A stretch of DNA of 60,958 nt from Pseudomonas ovata (GTDB lineage: Bacteria; Pseudomonadota; Gammaproteobacteria; Pseudomonadales; Pseudomonadaceae), in contig NZ_QFFU01000033.1 in assembly GCF_003131185.1 (NCBI RefSeq), forward strand, positions 1 to 60,958, in the 5' to 3' direction. This document shows, in pieces, positions 25,074 to 33,631 of the stretch. Below the pieces are notes generated by a model. The model made no database searches. It had not been told where the DNA came from and worked only from the letters and a program-made list of their open reading frames with translations. Within the stretch, counting starts at the first letter, position 1, and each line of letters opens with the position of its first letter. Both the position numbers and the translations under genes were made by a program.

Positions 25074-25771
25074 ACATTCGTGTGATCAACCCCAATGGCT
25101 CGGCGGGCATGGCGAGGTTGCTGGAGGCAACCTGCCAGGGCATCAAGGCGGCAGAAACGCAATTGAGCGTGATCCATCTGCCGGGCTCGGTGGCCAGTAT
25201 CGAAGGCGCTGCCGATGGTGTGTACGCCGCTTACCACTTGCTGGAGGCGATGCGCCAAGGCCAGGAGGAGGGCGTACAAGGTTTTGTGATCGCCTGCTTC
25301 GACGACACCGGCCTGGACGCCGCCCGCGAGTTGGCCACCGGCCCGGTGCTGGGCATTGGTGAAGCGGCCATGCACGCGGCGAGCATGCTGAGTGTGCGCT
25401 ACTCGATCCTCACCAGCCTGCCGCGCTCGATTCATATCATTGAACGCAACATGCACAGCTATGGCCTGCAACGGCGTTGCGCCAATATCCATGCGGCGGA
25501 TATTCCGGTGCTGGAACTGGAGCGCGACCCGGTCCATTACCTGCGTCTGCGCGCGCTGGGCCAGCAGATCCTGCGCGATGACCGCAGCGAGTGCCTGGTG
25601 ATGGGCTGCGCCGGCATGAGCCAGTGGGCGCAGCGCCTGCAGGAGGACCTTGGCGTGCCGGTGGTCGATGGCGTGCAGGTGGCGCTGAAATGGGTGGAGT
25701 CCCTGGTGCAGTTGCGCCTGGGCAGCAGCAAGCACCTGAGTTATGCCTGGCCACGCAGCAAGGCGGTCTAG
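25070..25771 (+). CDS. Asp/Glu/hydantoin racemase family protein
   Basis: A 233-residue racemase with the two catalytic cysteines of the family, in VIACFDDTGLD and VMGCAGMSQW. It has the N-terminal INPNGSAGM typical of hydantoin and allantoin racemases (HyuE/HpxA) rather than glutamate racemase. It is translationally coupled to the ABC permease. The convergent neighbour is a PuuE-type allantoinase paralogue, so a ureide or hydantoin substrate needing stereochemical inversion before ring hydrolysis is likely. The exact substrate is inferred only from family and context. Confidence 0.9.
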   Translation: MNIRVINPNGSAGMARLLEATCQGIKAAETQLSVIHLPGSVASIEGAADGVYAAYHLLEAMRQGQEEGVQGFVIACFDDTGLDAARELATGPVLGIGEAAMHAASMLSVRYSILTSLPRSIHIIERNMHSYGLQRRCANIHAADIPVLELERDPVHYLRLRALGQQILRDDRSECLVMGCAGMSQWAQRLQEDLGVPVVDGVQVALKWVESLVQLRLGSSKHLSYAWPRSKAV

Positions 25772-25787
25772 AGTCTGTTGCATCCCG

Positions 25788-26720
25788 TCAGGGGCGGTAG
25801 GGATGATGCTCGATCCAGTGGCGGGCAATATCGACGCGACGCGCCACCCAGACACGATCATGGGCTTCGATATGGTCGAGAAAGCGCTGCAGTGCCCGGA
25901 AACGCCCGGGGCGCCCGACCAGCCGGGCGTGCAAGCCGACCGACATCATCTTCGGCGCGGTTTCGCCTTCGGCATAGAGCACGTCGAAGGTGTCTCGCAG
26001 ATAGGCGAAGAACTGATCACCGCTATTGAAACCGCCGGGGCTTGAGAAGCGCATGTCATTGGCATCGAGGGTGTAAGGCACGATCAAATGCGGCTCATGC
26101 ACACCCTGCCGGGTTTGCATTTCGGTCCACAACGGCAGGTCGTCGCCATAGTAATCGCTGTCGTACAGGAACCCGCCATGTTCGGCCACCAGGCGCCGGG
26201 TGTTGGGGCTGTCCCGGCCGGTGTACCAGCCAAGCGGTGGCGACCCGGTAAGTCGGGTGATGATGTCAACGGCGCGCTGCAGATGTTCGCGTTCAAGGTC
26301 GACCGGGGCGTTCTGGTAATGCAACCAGCGCCAGCCGTGGCTGGCGATCTCGTGATTGCGATCAATCAGCGCCTGGGTGATTTCCGGGCAGCGTTCCAGG
26401 GCCATGGCGACGGCAAAGGCAGTGAGCGGCAGGCCGCGCCGCCGGAATTCATCGAGTATGCGCCAGACCCCGGCGCGTGACCCGTATTCGTACATCGATT
26501 CCATGCTCATGTGCCGATCGGCAAAGCTCTGGGCGCCGACAATTTCAGAGAGAAATGTCTCGCTCTGGCTGTCGCCATGCAGCACGCAGTTCTCGCTGCC
26601 TTCCTCGATATTGAGCACGAACTGGACCGCGATGCGTGCACCGCCCGGCCATTTGGCATCGGGTGGGTTGCCTGCGTAACCGCGCAGGTCGCGGGGATAG
26701 TTCGGGTGTTGCTGAACCAT
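25788..26720 (-). CDS. Allantoinase-like polysaccharide deacetylase family protein (PuuE paralogue)
   Basis: A 310-residue protein of the polysaccharide-deacetylase superfamily, very close in layout to Pseudomonas allantoinase PuuE: PRDLRGYAGNPP at the N terminus, SMESMYEYGSRAGVWRILDEF, the catalytic-site segment NHEIASHGWRW, and IPYTLDANDMRF. PuuE opens the hydantoin ring of allantoin without the metal amidohydrolase fold. The setting (importer and racemase, no other purine genes) suggests a paralogue for a related cyclic ureide. It is convergent with the racemase, only 16 bases from it, and separated from the isochorismatase-like gene by 316 bases. Confidence 0.88.
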   Translation of the reverse strand: MVQQHPNYPRDLRGYAGNPPDAKWPGGARIAVQFVLNIEEGSENCVLHGDSQSETFLSEIVGAQSFADRHMSMESMYEYGSRAGVWRILDEFRRRGLPLTAFAVAMALERCPEITQALIDRNHEIASHGWRWLHYQNAPVDLEREHLQRAVDIITRLTGSPPLGWYTGRDSPNTRRLVAEHGGFLYDSDYYGDDLPLWTEMQTRQGVHEPHLIVPYTLDANDMRFSSPGGFNSGDQFFAYLRDTFDVLYAEGETAPKMMSVGLHARLVGRPGRFRALQRFLDHIEAHDRVWVARRVDIARHWIEHHPYRP

Positions 26721-27036
26721 GGACAGGTTTTCCTTGAAGGCCTATCAGTACCGCGCGTGCTCTTGACGGCTCCATCTTGAGGCCAGGATTGATGAATGAG
26801 TCGCCGGTTATACGGGCATTTGCATCACGCTCAGAAAGAGCAAGTTTCACGCCATTCCCTGCACGAGTAAGCAGGGGCGGGGAACGGATCATTTCTGTCG
26901 ACTCAAGGGCCTGCCAGGCTGTTCACGATAAGTGCGCTGTTCGCATCATCCGCACTGTAATTGCACGCTGGCAGTTGCTGGCAGCGGTTCGTTTCAGCAC
27001 ACTCGGCCTTCAGCGTTCTTGAGGTGATGAAGTGAC
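26721..27036. other. Spacer between divergent allantoinase-like and isochorismatase-like genes
   Basis: No gene can be supported in these 316 bases. The right end holds GAGGTGATG as a ribosome-binding site for the ATG at 27037. I see no strong promoter match or palindrome. The composition is similar to the flanks. Confidence 0.4.
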
Positions 27037-27603
27037 ATGAAGGATCAATCCGGCCCCATCCCCCTGGTCATCCTTGACGTTCAGGAGGCGATTGATCAGC
27101 CGAACTGGGAGGGCAAAAGTAATCCTGGTTATCTGGCGGTGATTCAACGCCTTCTTGAACACTGGCGGTCAAACGATTGGCCGGTTATTCATGTAAAGCA
27201 CGATGAGCAAGCGCCTGCATCCAGTTACTACGTTCATGGCCCGTGGAACGGCATAAAGAAAGAGGTGGCCCCTGTAGCGGGAGAAATCGTGGTCATCAAA
27301 CAGGAAAACTGTGCCTTCATCGGCACTGAACTGGACGCTGTGCTCAAACACCTGCAGGCGACGCGCCTGGTGCTGACCGGGGTGGTCATTCATAACAGCA
27401 TGGATGCGACGGTTCGTGCGGGCAAGGCGCTCGGCTATGGCATCATTCTTCCTTCAGACGCCACCACCGCCGTGCCCGTGGCAGGGACGAATGGAGCGTC
27501 CTGGAGCGCCACGACCGTGCATGAATTGACCTTGGCGATTCTCGGTAACGAGTATGCCGATGTCATGTCATCGGACGAAGTGATCGCACAGTTCACCATA
27601 TGA
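27037..27603 (+). CDS. Isochorismatase-like (cysteine hydrolase) family protein with Ser at the Cys position
   Basis: A 188-residue isochorismatase-fold protein. The family triad is Asp-Lys-Cys. Asp14 (LVILDVQ) and Lys88 (VVIKQENCAF) are present. The third position, in TGVVIHNSMDATVRAG, is Ser121 instead of Cys. The family hydrolyses amides, N-carbamoyl amino acids and related compounds. Members with NNSVEATVR are not rare as I recall, so this is a subfamily feature, not necessarily damage. The gene follows the racemase and allantoinase-like genes and could hydrolyse a ring-opened carbamoyl product, but the gap of 316 bases makes common transcription unproved. AGGTGAT precedes the start. Confidence 0.85.
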   Translation: MKDQSGPIPLVILDVQEAIDQPNWEGKSNPGYLAVIQRLLEHWRSNDWPVIHVKHDEQAPASSYYVHGPWNGIKKEVAPVAGEIVVIKQENCAFIGTELDAVLKHLQATRLVLTGVVIHNSMDATVRAGKALGYGIILPSDATTAVPVAGTNGASWSATTVHELTLAILGNEYADVMSSDEVIAQFTI

Positions 27604-27629
27604 AGTCAGGTGGCAGCCACTGATTGATC

Positions 27630-28577
27630 TCACGTGCACGCAGCCTGTGAGCGATCAGCGTCGGCCAGCCCCGCCTCAATGAAGCGCACCGAGCTTTCCA
27701 TGGCCTGCTGAGCTTCTGGCAGCCGGGTGGCGTAGAAGTGCCAGGCGTGGAACATCGCCGGCCATACTTCCAGGTTGACGCGAACGCGGTTGTCAGCCAG
27801 GTGAGTGGCAAGACGCATCGCATCACTGAGCATCAACTCGTTCTCGCCGATCTGCACCAGGATCGGCGGAAGTCCAGTGACGTCTGCGAATACGGGCGAG
27901 GCCAGGGGGTGATTGGCCAAGGTGTCGCCCAGGAACGCTCTGGCAAGAATATCCAGAACAGGCTTGGCGTTCAGAGGGTCCAGGCCTTCGCGATTGCTCA
28001 TGGACGCACCGGTGTGTTCAAGGTTGGCCCATGGCGAAATGGACGAGCCAACCGCAGGCAATGCCAGTCCTTGTGATTTGGCCGCCACCATCACGCTGAC
28101 AACCATCGCACCACCCGCTGACTCGCCAGCGAATGCAATCCTTCTGGCTGGCACGTTCTGTTCGAGCAACCATTCATAGGCGCGCAGTGTGTCGTTGATG
28201 GAAGCCGGGAACCTGTGCTCGGGGGCAAGGCGGTAATCGGGCATGTACACCCGGGCACCCAGCCTGTTTGCATAGTTGCCGCCGATGCCATGGTAGCCAT
28301 CCGGACGTCCGACGATGTAGGCGCCGCCATGGATATACATCAATACAGCGTCGGTCTTGATTATGTCCGGAGTGACCAGTGTGCCTGGCACCCCGCCCAT
28401 GTCGACGGTTTCAAACCTGACACCGGCAGGCGCTGGATTCTGCGCAAGCATGTGGGCATAGGCGTCGCGGATGTCGCTCATGCGTGTGGTGGTATCGATT
28501 CCCTTGAGAACAGGCACCAGGTCGCCAAGGCTGTTGGCCCAGGCGTGTACAGCCATTTTTACTTCAGTATTCATCAT
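27630..28577 (-). CDS. Alpha/beta-hydrolase of the hormone-sensitive lipase family
   Basis: A 315-residue carboxylesterase of family IV. The oxyanion-hole motif is IHGGAY, the nucleophile serine is in FAGESAGGAMV, and the acid/His region is VQIGENELMLSDA and MFHAWHFYA. These enzymes hydrolyse short acyl esters or lactones. It is divergent from the LysR gene at 28694, with 116 bases between that contain the palindrome ATAGGGTTCCCTAT, so it is probably that regulator's target. It is convergent with the isochorismatase-like gene. Confidence 0.9.
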   Translation of the reverse strand: MMNTEVKMAVHAWANSLGDLVPVLKGIDTTTRMSDIRDAYAHMLAQNPAPAGVRFETVDMGGVPGTLVTPDIIKTDAVLMYIHGGAYIVGRPDGYHGIGGNYANRLGARVYMPDYRLAPEHRFPASINDTLRAYEWLLEQNVPARRIAFAGESAGGAMVVSVMVAAKSQGLALPAVGSSISPWANLEHTGASMSNREGLDPLNAKPVLDILARAFLGDTLANHPLASPVFADVTGLPPILVQIGENELMLSDAMRLATHLADNRVRVNLEVWPAMFHAWHFYATRLPEAQQAMESSVRFIEAGLADADRSQAACT

Positions 28578-28638
28578 GATCTCAATTAGTTTGGGGTTTT
28601 TTAGTGTCTAATCGAGATGCTATGCTTGTCATTGGGGA

Positions 28639-28652
28639 ATAGGGTTCCCTAT
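28639..28652. promoter_or_regulatory. Candidate LysR operator
   Basis: ATAGGGTTCCCTAT is a perfect 6-2-6 inverted repeat in the 116-base divergent region between the HSL-type hydrolase and the LysR gene. Its position between the two start codons is where a LysR regulator would control itself and its divergent target. Confidence 0.5.
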
Positions 28653-28693
28653 AGAAGGCGTAAAACCGCCCGAACATCGAGATCTCAAGGCTT

Positions 28694-29632
28694 ATGGAAC
28701 TCCACAACCTGAACGACATTGCAGCTTTTGTAAGCTCGGTGAATGCCGGAAGCTTCACGGCAGCGGCAAAGCAACTGGGCCTGACGCGCTCGGCGGTGGG
28801 CAAGTCGATTGTCAGGCTCGAAGCGCGTCTGCAGGTGAGACTGCTCAATCGCACCACGCGTAGCCTGAGCATGACCGATGACGGACAGGTGCTTTATGAC
28901 CGCTGCGTGGGCGTCCTTCAGGATCTGGATGAGGTGGAGGAGGCCCTTGCGTTTCGGCGCGCCACGCCCAGTGGACGACTGCGTATCAGCCTGCCGGTTG
29001 CACTGGGCAGGCTCCACATCCTCCAGCATGTAGAGAGTTGTCTGAGGGAGTGGCCATCGCTCAGTATCGACATCGCCTTTTCCGACAGGCTGGTCGACCT
29101 GATTGATGAGGGATTCGACCTGGCCATACGTATCGGGCCTCCCAGGGAGGATTCCCGATTGCTGACGCGCACCGTGGCCTACCAGCAAATGATCAGTTGC
29201 GCTTCACCCAGGTATCTGGCTGAACACGCTCGGCCTGAAACACCCGAAGATCTCTCCGCTCACCAGTGCCTGCATTTTGTCAGCGGTGGAAGACTGCTTC
29301 CCTGGCATTTTCGAGTCGATGGGCGCCCCTGGCCCTTTACGCAGGGCGGCAGGCTGCAGATGGACAGTGCCGAGTCCTTGCACCAGTCAGCGGTCGCAGG
29401 CCTGGGTATCGCGACGCTGCCGTCTTATGTCGTCAATGACGATTTGCGCAGCGGCAAGCTTGTGCAAGTGCTTGCAGAGTATGCAGAGGCCGCAGAGCCT
29501 GTCCGGGTAATCTATCCCAGTAAGCGGCACCTCTCGCCAAAAATTCGGCTCTTCATCGATAAGCTCGTGCAGGCCTGGTCGCCGTGTGCCCCCTGGGAAC
29601 AGCCTTTGGCGCCAGGCATGTGTTCTGCCTGA
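28694..29632 (+). CDS. LysR-family transcriptional regulator
   Basis: A 312-residue regulator with an N-terminal winged helix (DIAAFVSSVNAGSFTAAAKQ, VGKSIVRLEARLQVRLLNRT) and a periplasmic-binding-like effector domain (GRLRISLPVALG, IDEGFDLAIRIGPP, LHQSAVAGLGIATLP). The effector part follows the pattern of the CrgA/AaeR-like subgroup. It is divergent from the hydrolase at 27630 and precedes a LysE exporter, from which it is separated by 118 bases. Likely targets are one or both neighbours. Confidence 0.93.
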   Translation: MELHNLNDIAAFVSSVNAGSFTAAAKQLGLTRSAVGKSIVRLEARLQVRLLNRTTRSLSMTDDGQVLYDRCVGVLQDLDEVEEALAFRRATPSGRLRISLPVALGRLHILQHVESCLREWPSLSIDIAFSDRLVDLIDEGFDLAIRIGPPREDSRLLTRTVAYQQMISCASPRYLAEHARPETPEDLSAHQCLHFVSGGRLLPWHFRVDGRPWPFTQGGRLQMDSAESLHQSAVAGLGIATLPSYVVNDDLRSGKLVQVLAEYAEAAEPVRVIYPSKRHLSPKIRLFIDKLVQAWSPCAPWEQPLAPGMCSA

Positions 29633-29750
29633 CCCGCAGGGCACGTGCAATGGATCAATGTCCGGCTCATGCGGCAGCATGGTATCCACTTGCCGGGTCT
29701 GCCCCTTGATGCGACGATCTGGTCTTTTCTCAAGCACAGGGAGTGTCGCC

Positions 29751-30362
29751 ATGCTGACTCAATCGTCACTGTGGTTTTTTGTGGTTCCGTTTGCCATCGC
29801 CGCGGCCATTCCCGGACCTGCACAAGGCGCGTTACTCGGCCAGGTGGTGTCCAGGGGAGCCAGATCGACCTTGCCATTCATCGTCGGCATGGTGCTGGGC
29901 AATGCCCTCTGGCTGCTGGTGGCGATCCTTGGCCTGGCTGCACTGGCCTTGCAGTTTGAACAGGCTTTCGTGGCAATCAAGTGGCTGGGCATTGCTTTCA
30001 TCCTGTTTGTCGCCTGGAACCTCTGGTCGAACAATACCGGGCAGTCTCAGGCGCCTGTCCAGCGCTCAGCCGCGCGGGGTCTGTTATCCGGTGCCCTGTT
30101 GACGCTGGGTAATCCGAAGGCCGTGGTTTTTTTTGGTGCCGTCCTGCCTCATGCATTCGATCTGACGCGTCTGAGTACTGCCGAAGTGGTGTTGATCATG
30201 GCGCTGGGTATTGGCATCGATCTGTCGATCCAAATGGTCTACTTACTCACAGCTTCGCGCATCAAACGCGTGATTCGCTCACCGGCCGCCATGAAGCAGC
30301 TGAACCGTACATCCGCTGGCGTCATGGCCGGGTGTGCCGGGTGGATGGCGATTTCGCGGTGA
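29751..30362 (+). CDS. LysE/RhtB-family exporter
   Basis: A 203-residue membrane protein with about six hydrophobic segments. The N-terminal signature FAIAAAIPGPAQGALLGQVV, the GMVLGNALWLLVAILGLAAL helix and LTLGNPKAVVFFGAVLP are those of LysE/RhtB amino-acid and metabolite exporters. I chose the ATG at 29751, preceded by GGGAG, since the longer open frame to 29586 carries no family sequence and covers the end of the LysR gene. It is probably regulated by the upstream LysR protein. Substrate unknown. Confidence 0.9.
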   Translation: MLTQSSLWFFVVPFAIAAAIPGPAQGALLGQVVSRGARSTLPFIVGMVLGNALWLLVAILGLAALALQFEQAFVAIKWLGIAFILFVAWNLWSNNTGQSQAPVQRSAARGLLSGALLTLGNPKAVVFFGAVLPHAFDLTRLSTAEVVLIMALGIGIDLSIQMVYLLTASRIKRVIRSPAAMKQLNRTSAGVMAGCAGWMAISR

Positions 30363-30467
30363 CCGCTGGCAAGACCGTAGTGTTCTTCCGGGCCTTAGTG
30401 GCAACCGCTTCATTCTCATGGCCAGTGTCATGCGCGATCAAATGATGCATGGCAGCCCGGATTTCGC

Positions 30468-30846
30468 TCAGCCCGGCACCTCGGCCGAATACGAATCCGG
30501 CGAAGGCGGGGACACGATGGTCTTGTTGTCGTTCATGAACACCCGCCCATGCACATACGCGTGGATGGCGCGTGCCAGTACCTGGCTCTCGACGTCGCGA
30601 CCCAGGGCGACATAGTCCGATGGGCAGTACCCCGATTTTCCAGCGATACAACAGGTCGCTCAGACAGTGGCCGAAGCGCGACACCATCAGGATCACTTTG
30701 CGCTGGGTGCGCTCGTCGAAAAACGCGTGGTCCATCTTGTACTTTGCCACCAGCGGCGCAAAGGCTTCTTCCAGTTCCTGCAGCGAGCGACCTTCCTCGG
30801 AGCGAAAGGTGATGCGCATGAAGTAATGCTGCGTGCTTTCATGAAA
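30468..30846 (-). pseudogene. purU: Decayed purU (formyltetrahydrofolate deformylase)
   Basis: The minus strand first reads QHYFMRITFRSEEG, FAPLVAKYKMDHAFF and KVILMVSRFGHCLSDLLYRW, which is the part of PurU after its first 40 or so residues. It then jumps, at about 30620 with a frame change, to DYVALGRDVESQVLARAIHA and GRVFMNDNKTIV, the PurU C terminus, ending at the TGA 30468-30470. The N-terminal start and about 130-150 central residues with the formyl-hydrolysis site are missing. An intact copy elsewhere in the genome is likely. Loss of the central part by one internal deletion is the simplest explanation. Confidence 0.85.
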
Positions 30847-30970
30847 AAGCACACTACCAACCCTGATGTGGCGCGCTACCTGGGAGCGGGCAGCGACCTG
30901 AAGATCAAGCGCGGTTTGAACGCGCTGTGGAACCAGGGCGGTATTCAGTACGCGGCGCCAGTGCGCTGAG
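30842..30970 (+). pseudogene. C-terminal fragment of an unidentified protein
   Basis: A short frame reads KHTTNPDVARYLGAGSDLKI followed by KRGLNALWNQGGIQYAAPVR and a stop. It looks like the protein-like end of a longer gene, but I do not recognise the family and no start region is present: the purU remnant begins at the same point on the other strand. A hairpin terminator follows at 30978. This suggests that a deletion joined the tail of one gene to the purU remnant. Confidence 0.45.
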
Positions 30971-30977
30971 GGCTGTC

Positions 30978-30998
30978 ACGCCCGACCGGGTCGGGCGT
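30978..30998 (+). terminator. Hairpin terminator after the orphan C-terminal fragment
   Basis: ACGCCCGACC pairs perfectly with GGGTCGGGCGT, followed by TTT. It lies 8 bases after the fragment's stop codon and probably terminated the gene that has been lost. The remaining gap to 31119 has nothing I can support. Confidence 0.65.
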
Positions 30999-31119
30999 TT
31001 CCAGATACGTTGGCACATTCACCCCACTCGGTCTGCAGCGCCTCGCGCTGTTCAGCCCGCGCCAGCCCCAGGTTGGCACACACCTGTATGAATAAAGAAC
31101 CTCGAAAACAACCCCCGTC

Positions 31120-32004
31120 TCAATCGGCACTCAACTGCCACAGGACATCCAGCACATGCTGTGTCGAGCGCTCGACGTTGCCGGCGCGATGGGCAATGCC
31201 CAGTTGCCGCCAGAGGGCAGGCTGCAAGGGGCGCATGACGATGCGGGTGTCGGGCAGTGGCGTATCGGCCTCATGAGGTAGCAGGGTCGCACCATAACCG
31301 GCGGCCACCAGGCTTTTGATCGCATCGTTGTAATTGAGCTGGATACGCGGTGCAGGGTGCTGGCCTGCGCTGGCAAACCATTCTGAGGTCTGACGCGAAA
31401 GCCGGGTGGTGCTGTCGTTCAGAATCAGCGCCCGGTCGGCCAGCCAGCCGGGGGTGATCAGGTCCGGGCATGCCCAGCGTGCCGGCAGGAAGGCCATGAC
31501 CGGATCGCGCCGCCATGCCTTGATCGTCAAGCCTTTCAACGGCGCCTGGGGCAATGCCACCAGGCCGATGTCCAGCGTGCCCTCGACCAGTTTTTTCAGG
31601 GTTTCCCGGGACGTGAGCACCGCGACCTGCACATCGATGGCCGGATGGTCCCGCCCCAGGGTTTCCAGCGCCTGCGGCAACAGCTGCGCGATGGCCCCGG
31701 TTGAAGCGCCCAGGCGCACCCGGCCGGCCAGGCCCTGCACTTGGCGCTGTACATCCTCCAGTGCTTGCTCGGCATCGGCCAAGAGCCGCCTGGCGCGTTC
31801 GATCAGTGTGTCGCCCAGCGCGGTTGGCTGGACCCGGCCGCGGGTGCGCGACAACAGCAACCCGCCAACCCGCGCTTCAAGATCGGTAATGTGCAGGCTG
31901 ACCGTGGGCGGCGCCAGGTTCAATTCACGAGCCGCCTCGGCAAACGAACCCAGGTCGGCGATGGCCACCAGCGTGCGCAGGCGGTCCAGGCTGATTTCAC
32001 GCAT
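31120..32004 (-). CDS. LysR-family transcriptional regulator (divergent to argC)
   Basis: A 294-residue LysR protein. The winged helix reads RLRTLVAIADLGSFAEAARE, LNLAPPTVSLHITDLEAR. The effector domain contains GRVRLGASTGAIAQLLPQAL and GTLDIGLVALPQ. The start at 32004 is chosen with AGGAATCCCC before the ATG; an upstream in-frame codon at 32052 adds no family sequence. It is divergent from argC with 112 bases between, the usual arrangement for a LysR protein controlling its neighbour. Confidence 0.9.
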   Translation of the reverse strand: MREISLDRLRTLVAIADLGSFAEAARELNLAPPTVSLHITDLEARVGGLLLSRTRGRVQPTALGDTLIERARRLLADAEQALEDVQRQVQGLAGRVRLGASTGAIAQLLPQALETLGRDHPAIDVQVAVLTSRETLKKLVEGTLDIGLVALPQAPLKGLTIKAWRRDPVMAFLPARWACPDLITPGWLADRALILNDSTTRLSRQTSEWFASAGQHPAPRIQLNYNDAIKSLVAAGYGATLLPHEADTPLPDTRIVMRPLQPALWRQLGIAHRAGNVERSTQHVLDVLWQLSAD

Positions 32005-32116
32005 GGGGATTCCTCGTTCAGAAAAACTGAACAAAACCGTTTTAAAATTCAACTTTTATTATTCCATGGCGATGCGCAAGATCACAGTCACTGACTTCTC
32101 TTGCGAGCACCTTCTC

Positions 32117-33061
32117 ATGGCAATACCCCTGGTTTTTATCGACGGCGACCAAGGCACCACCGGCTTGCAGATCCAGCAGCGGTTGCAGGGGCGTACCGAT
32201 TTGCGCGTGCTTACGCTGGCACCTGAGCAGCGCAAGGATCCCAAACACCGGCGTGAGGCCATCAATGCCTGCGACATCGCGCTGCTGTGCCTGCCTGATG
32301 ACGCCGCGCGCGAGGCGGTGGCGAGCATCAACAATCCGGCGGTGCGGGTGATCGATGCCAGCTCGGCCCACCGTACCCATCCAGACTGGACCTACGGCTT
32401 TGCGCAACTGAGCGCGCAGCAGGCGCAGCGCATTGCCGGCGCACAGCGGGTCAGCAACCCCGGCTGCTACCCCACCGGCGCTGTGGGCCTGTTGCATCCG
32501 TTGCTGGAGGCGGGATTATTGCCCCGGGATTATCCGGCCAGCATTCATGCCGTGTCCGGCTATTCCGGGGGCGGTCGCGCGGCCGTCGAGGCGCATGAAG
32601 GCGCCAAGGCGTCGCAGGCGCTGGCGTTTCAGGTCTATGGATTGGGGCTGGCGCACAAGCATGTCCCGGAGATCCAGCAACACAGCGGCCTGAGCGAGCG
32701 GCCGCTGTTCGTGCCGTCCTACGGCAATTTTCGTCAAGGCATCGTGCTGACCATCCCCCTGCATATGCGTTTGCTGGCGCCCGGTGTCGATGCACAGCGG
32801 CTGCAGGCATGCCTGGAGCAGCATTACGCCGGCACCGGGACTGTGCAGGTCATGCCGATGCAGCAGGCCAAGGCCTTGACGGCCATTGACCCACAGAGCA
32901 TGAACGGCACCGATGATCTGCAATTGATGGTGTTCGACAATGGCAGCCAGGTCTTGCTGGCGGCGGTGTTCGACAACCTGGGCAAGGGCGCGGCCGGGGC
33001 GGCGGTGCAGAACCTGGAACTGATGCTGGCCGGTAACCTGACTCGAAAAACAGCGTCCTGA
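32117..33061 (+). CDS. argC: N-acetyl-gamma-glutamyl-phosphate reductase, short (type 2) form
   Basis: A 314-residue reductase of the short ArgC type. It has FIDGDQGTTGLQIQQRL at the N terminus for NADP, the active-site cysteine in RVSNPGCYPTGAVGLLHP, and AYSGYSGGGRAAVEAHEG-like sequence (here VSGYSGGGRAAVEAHE). ArgC reduces N-acetylglutamyl phosphate to the semialdehyde in arginine synthesis. The ATG at 32117 fits the family start MAIPLVFIDG; the frame stays open far upstream, but that part overlaps the LysR gene antisense and is not coding. Paired with its own LysR regulator and apart from other arg genes, it is probably a second copy serving a specialised role. Confidence 0.88.
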   Translation: MAIPLVFIDGDQGTTGLQIQQRLQGRTDLRVLTLAPEQRKDPKHRREAINACDIALLCLPDDAAREAVASINNPAVRVIDASSAHRTHPDWTYGFAQLSAQQAQRIAGAQRVSNPGCYPTGAVGLLHPLLEAGLLPRDYPASIHAVSGYSGGGRAAVEAHEGAKASQALAFQVYGLGLAHKHVPEIQQHSGLSERPLFVPSYGNFRQGIVLTIPLHMRLLAPGVDAQRLQACLEQHYAGTGTVQVMPMQQAKALTAIDPQSMNGTDDLQLMVFDNGSQVLLAAVFDNLGKGAAGAAVQNLELMLAGNLTRKTAS

Positions 33062-33076
33062 CGGGCAGTGCAGCCT

Positions 33077-33631
33077 TCAAGGCTCATTGCGTGCCAGCGG
33101 GTTTTTGCTGTCAGGTGTGATGCTCAGCCAGCCACCTTCAAGCACCTGCAGCAGTTCACCCAGTTGTTCGATAGCGTGCGGTTTGCCCTCAAAGCCGTGG
33201 ATGGCCTCGTTGCCGGCCTGTGCCAGCCGGTCGATGGCCGCGTCCGCCAGGGCCATGCCGGACGGGCTGAGCTTGATCAGTTGGCCGCGCCGGTCCAGCG
33301 GGTCAGGAATGCGCAGGACCACGCCTTTTTCGACCATCTTGTCGGCGCGGTAGGTGGCCGCGCCCGACGTCACTTTCAGCAACCGGAAGACGTCGGTAGG
33401 CCGCATGCAATAGGGCTCACCGCTGCGCCTCAGGGCGAACAGCAGCATCAGCTCCTTGTAATCAAGGCCCATGTGTTCGGCGATGTCGGTGACATGCTGA
33501 TCGATCAGCAAGGCCAGGCTGCGAATACGGATCAACAGTGACAGGCCGTCATGCTCAAGATCGGGACGCTCCCGGCGCCACGCATTGGCCACGGCTTCAG
33601 GGCTGACGGAAGGGGAAAAGAGCTTGTTCAT
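33077..33631 (-). CDS. MarR-family transcriptional regulator
   Basis: A 184-residue MarR-type regulator. The winged helix covers PTDVFRLLKVTSGAATYRAD, KMVEKGVVLRIPDPLDRRGQ, and the wing LIKLSPSGMALADAAI. An N-terminal helical part (LIDQHVTDIAEHMGLDYKEL) provides the dimer interface. It is divergent from the Rieske oxygenase operon at 33844. The 212-base gap has a CTTAA-N3-TTAAG box in a position suited to control of that operon. Members of this family in aromatic clusters usually repress until they bind the substrate or its CoA ester. Confidence 0.92.
   Translation of the reverse strand: MNKLFSPSVSPEAVANAWRRERPDLEHDGLSLLIRIRSLALLIDQHVTDIAEHMGLDYKELMLLFALRRSGEPYCMRPTDVFRLLKVTSGAATYRADKMVEKGVVLRIPDPLDRRGQLIKLSPSGMALADAAIDRLAQAGNEAIHGFEGKPHAIEQLGELLQVLEGGWLSITPDSKNPLARNEP

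Noticed and set aside
31406..32116. A long 5' extension of the argC frame
   Set aside because: It is antisense to the LysR gene and lacks ArgC homology; the family start is at 32117.
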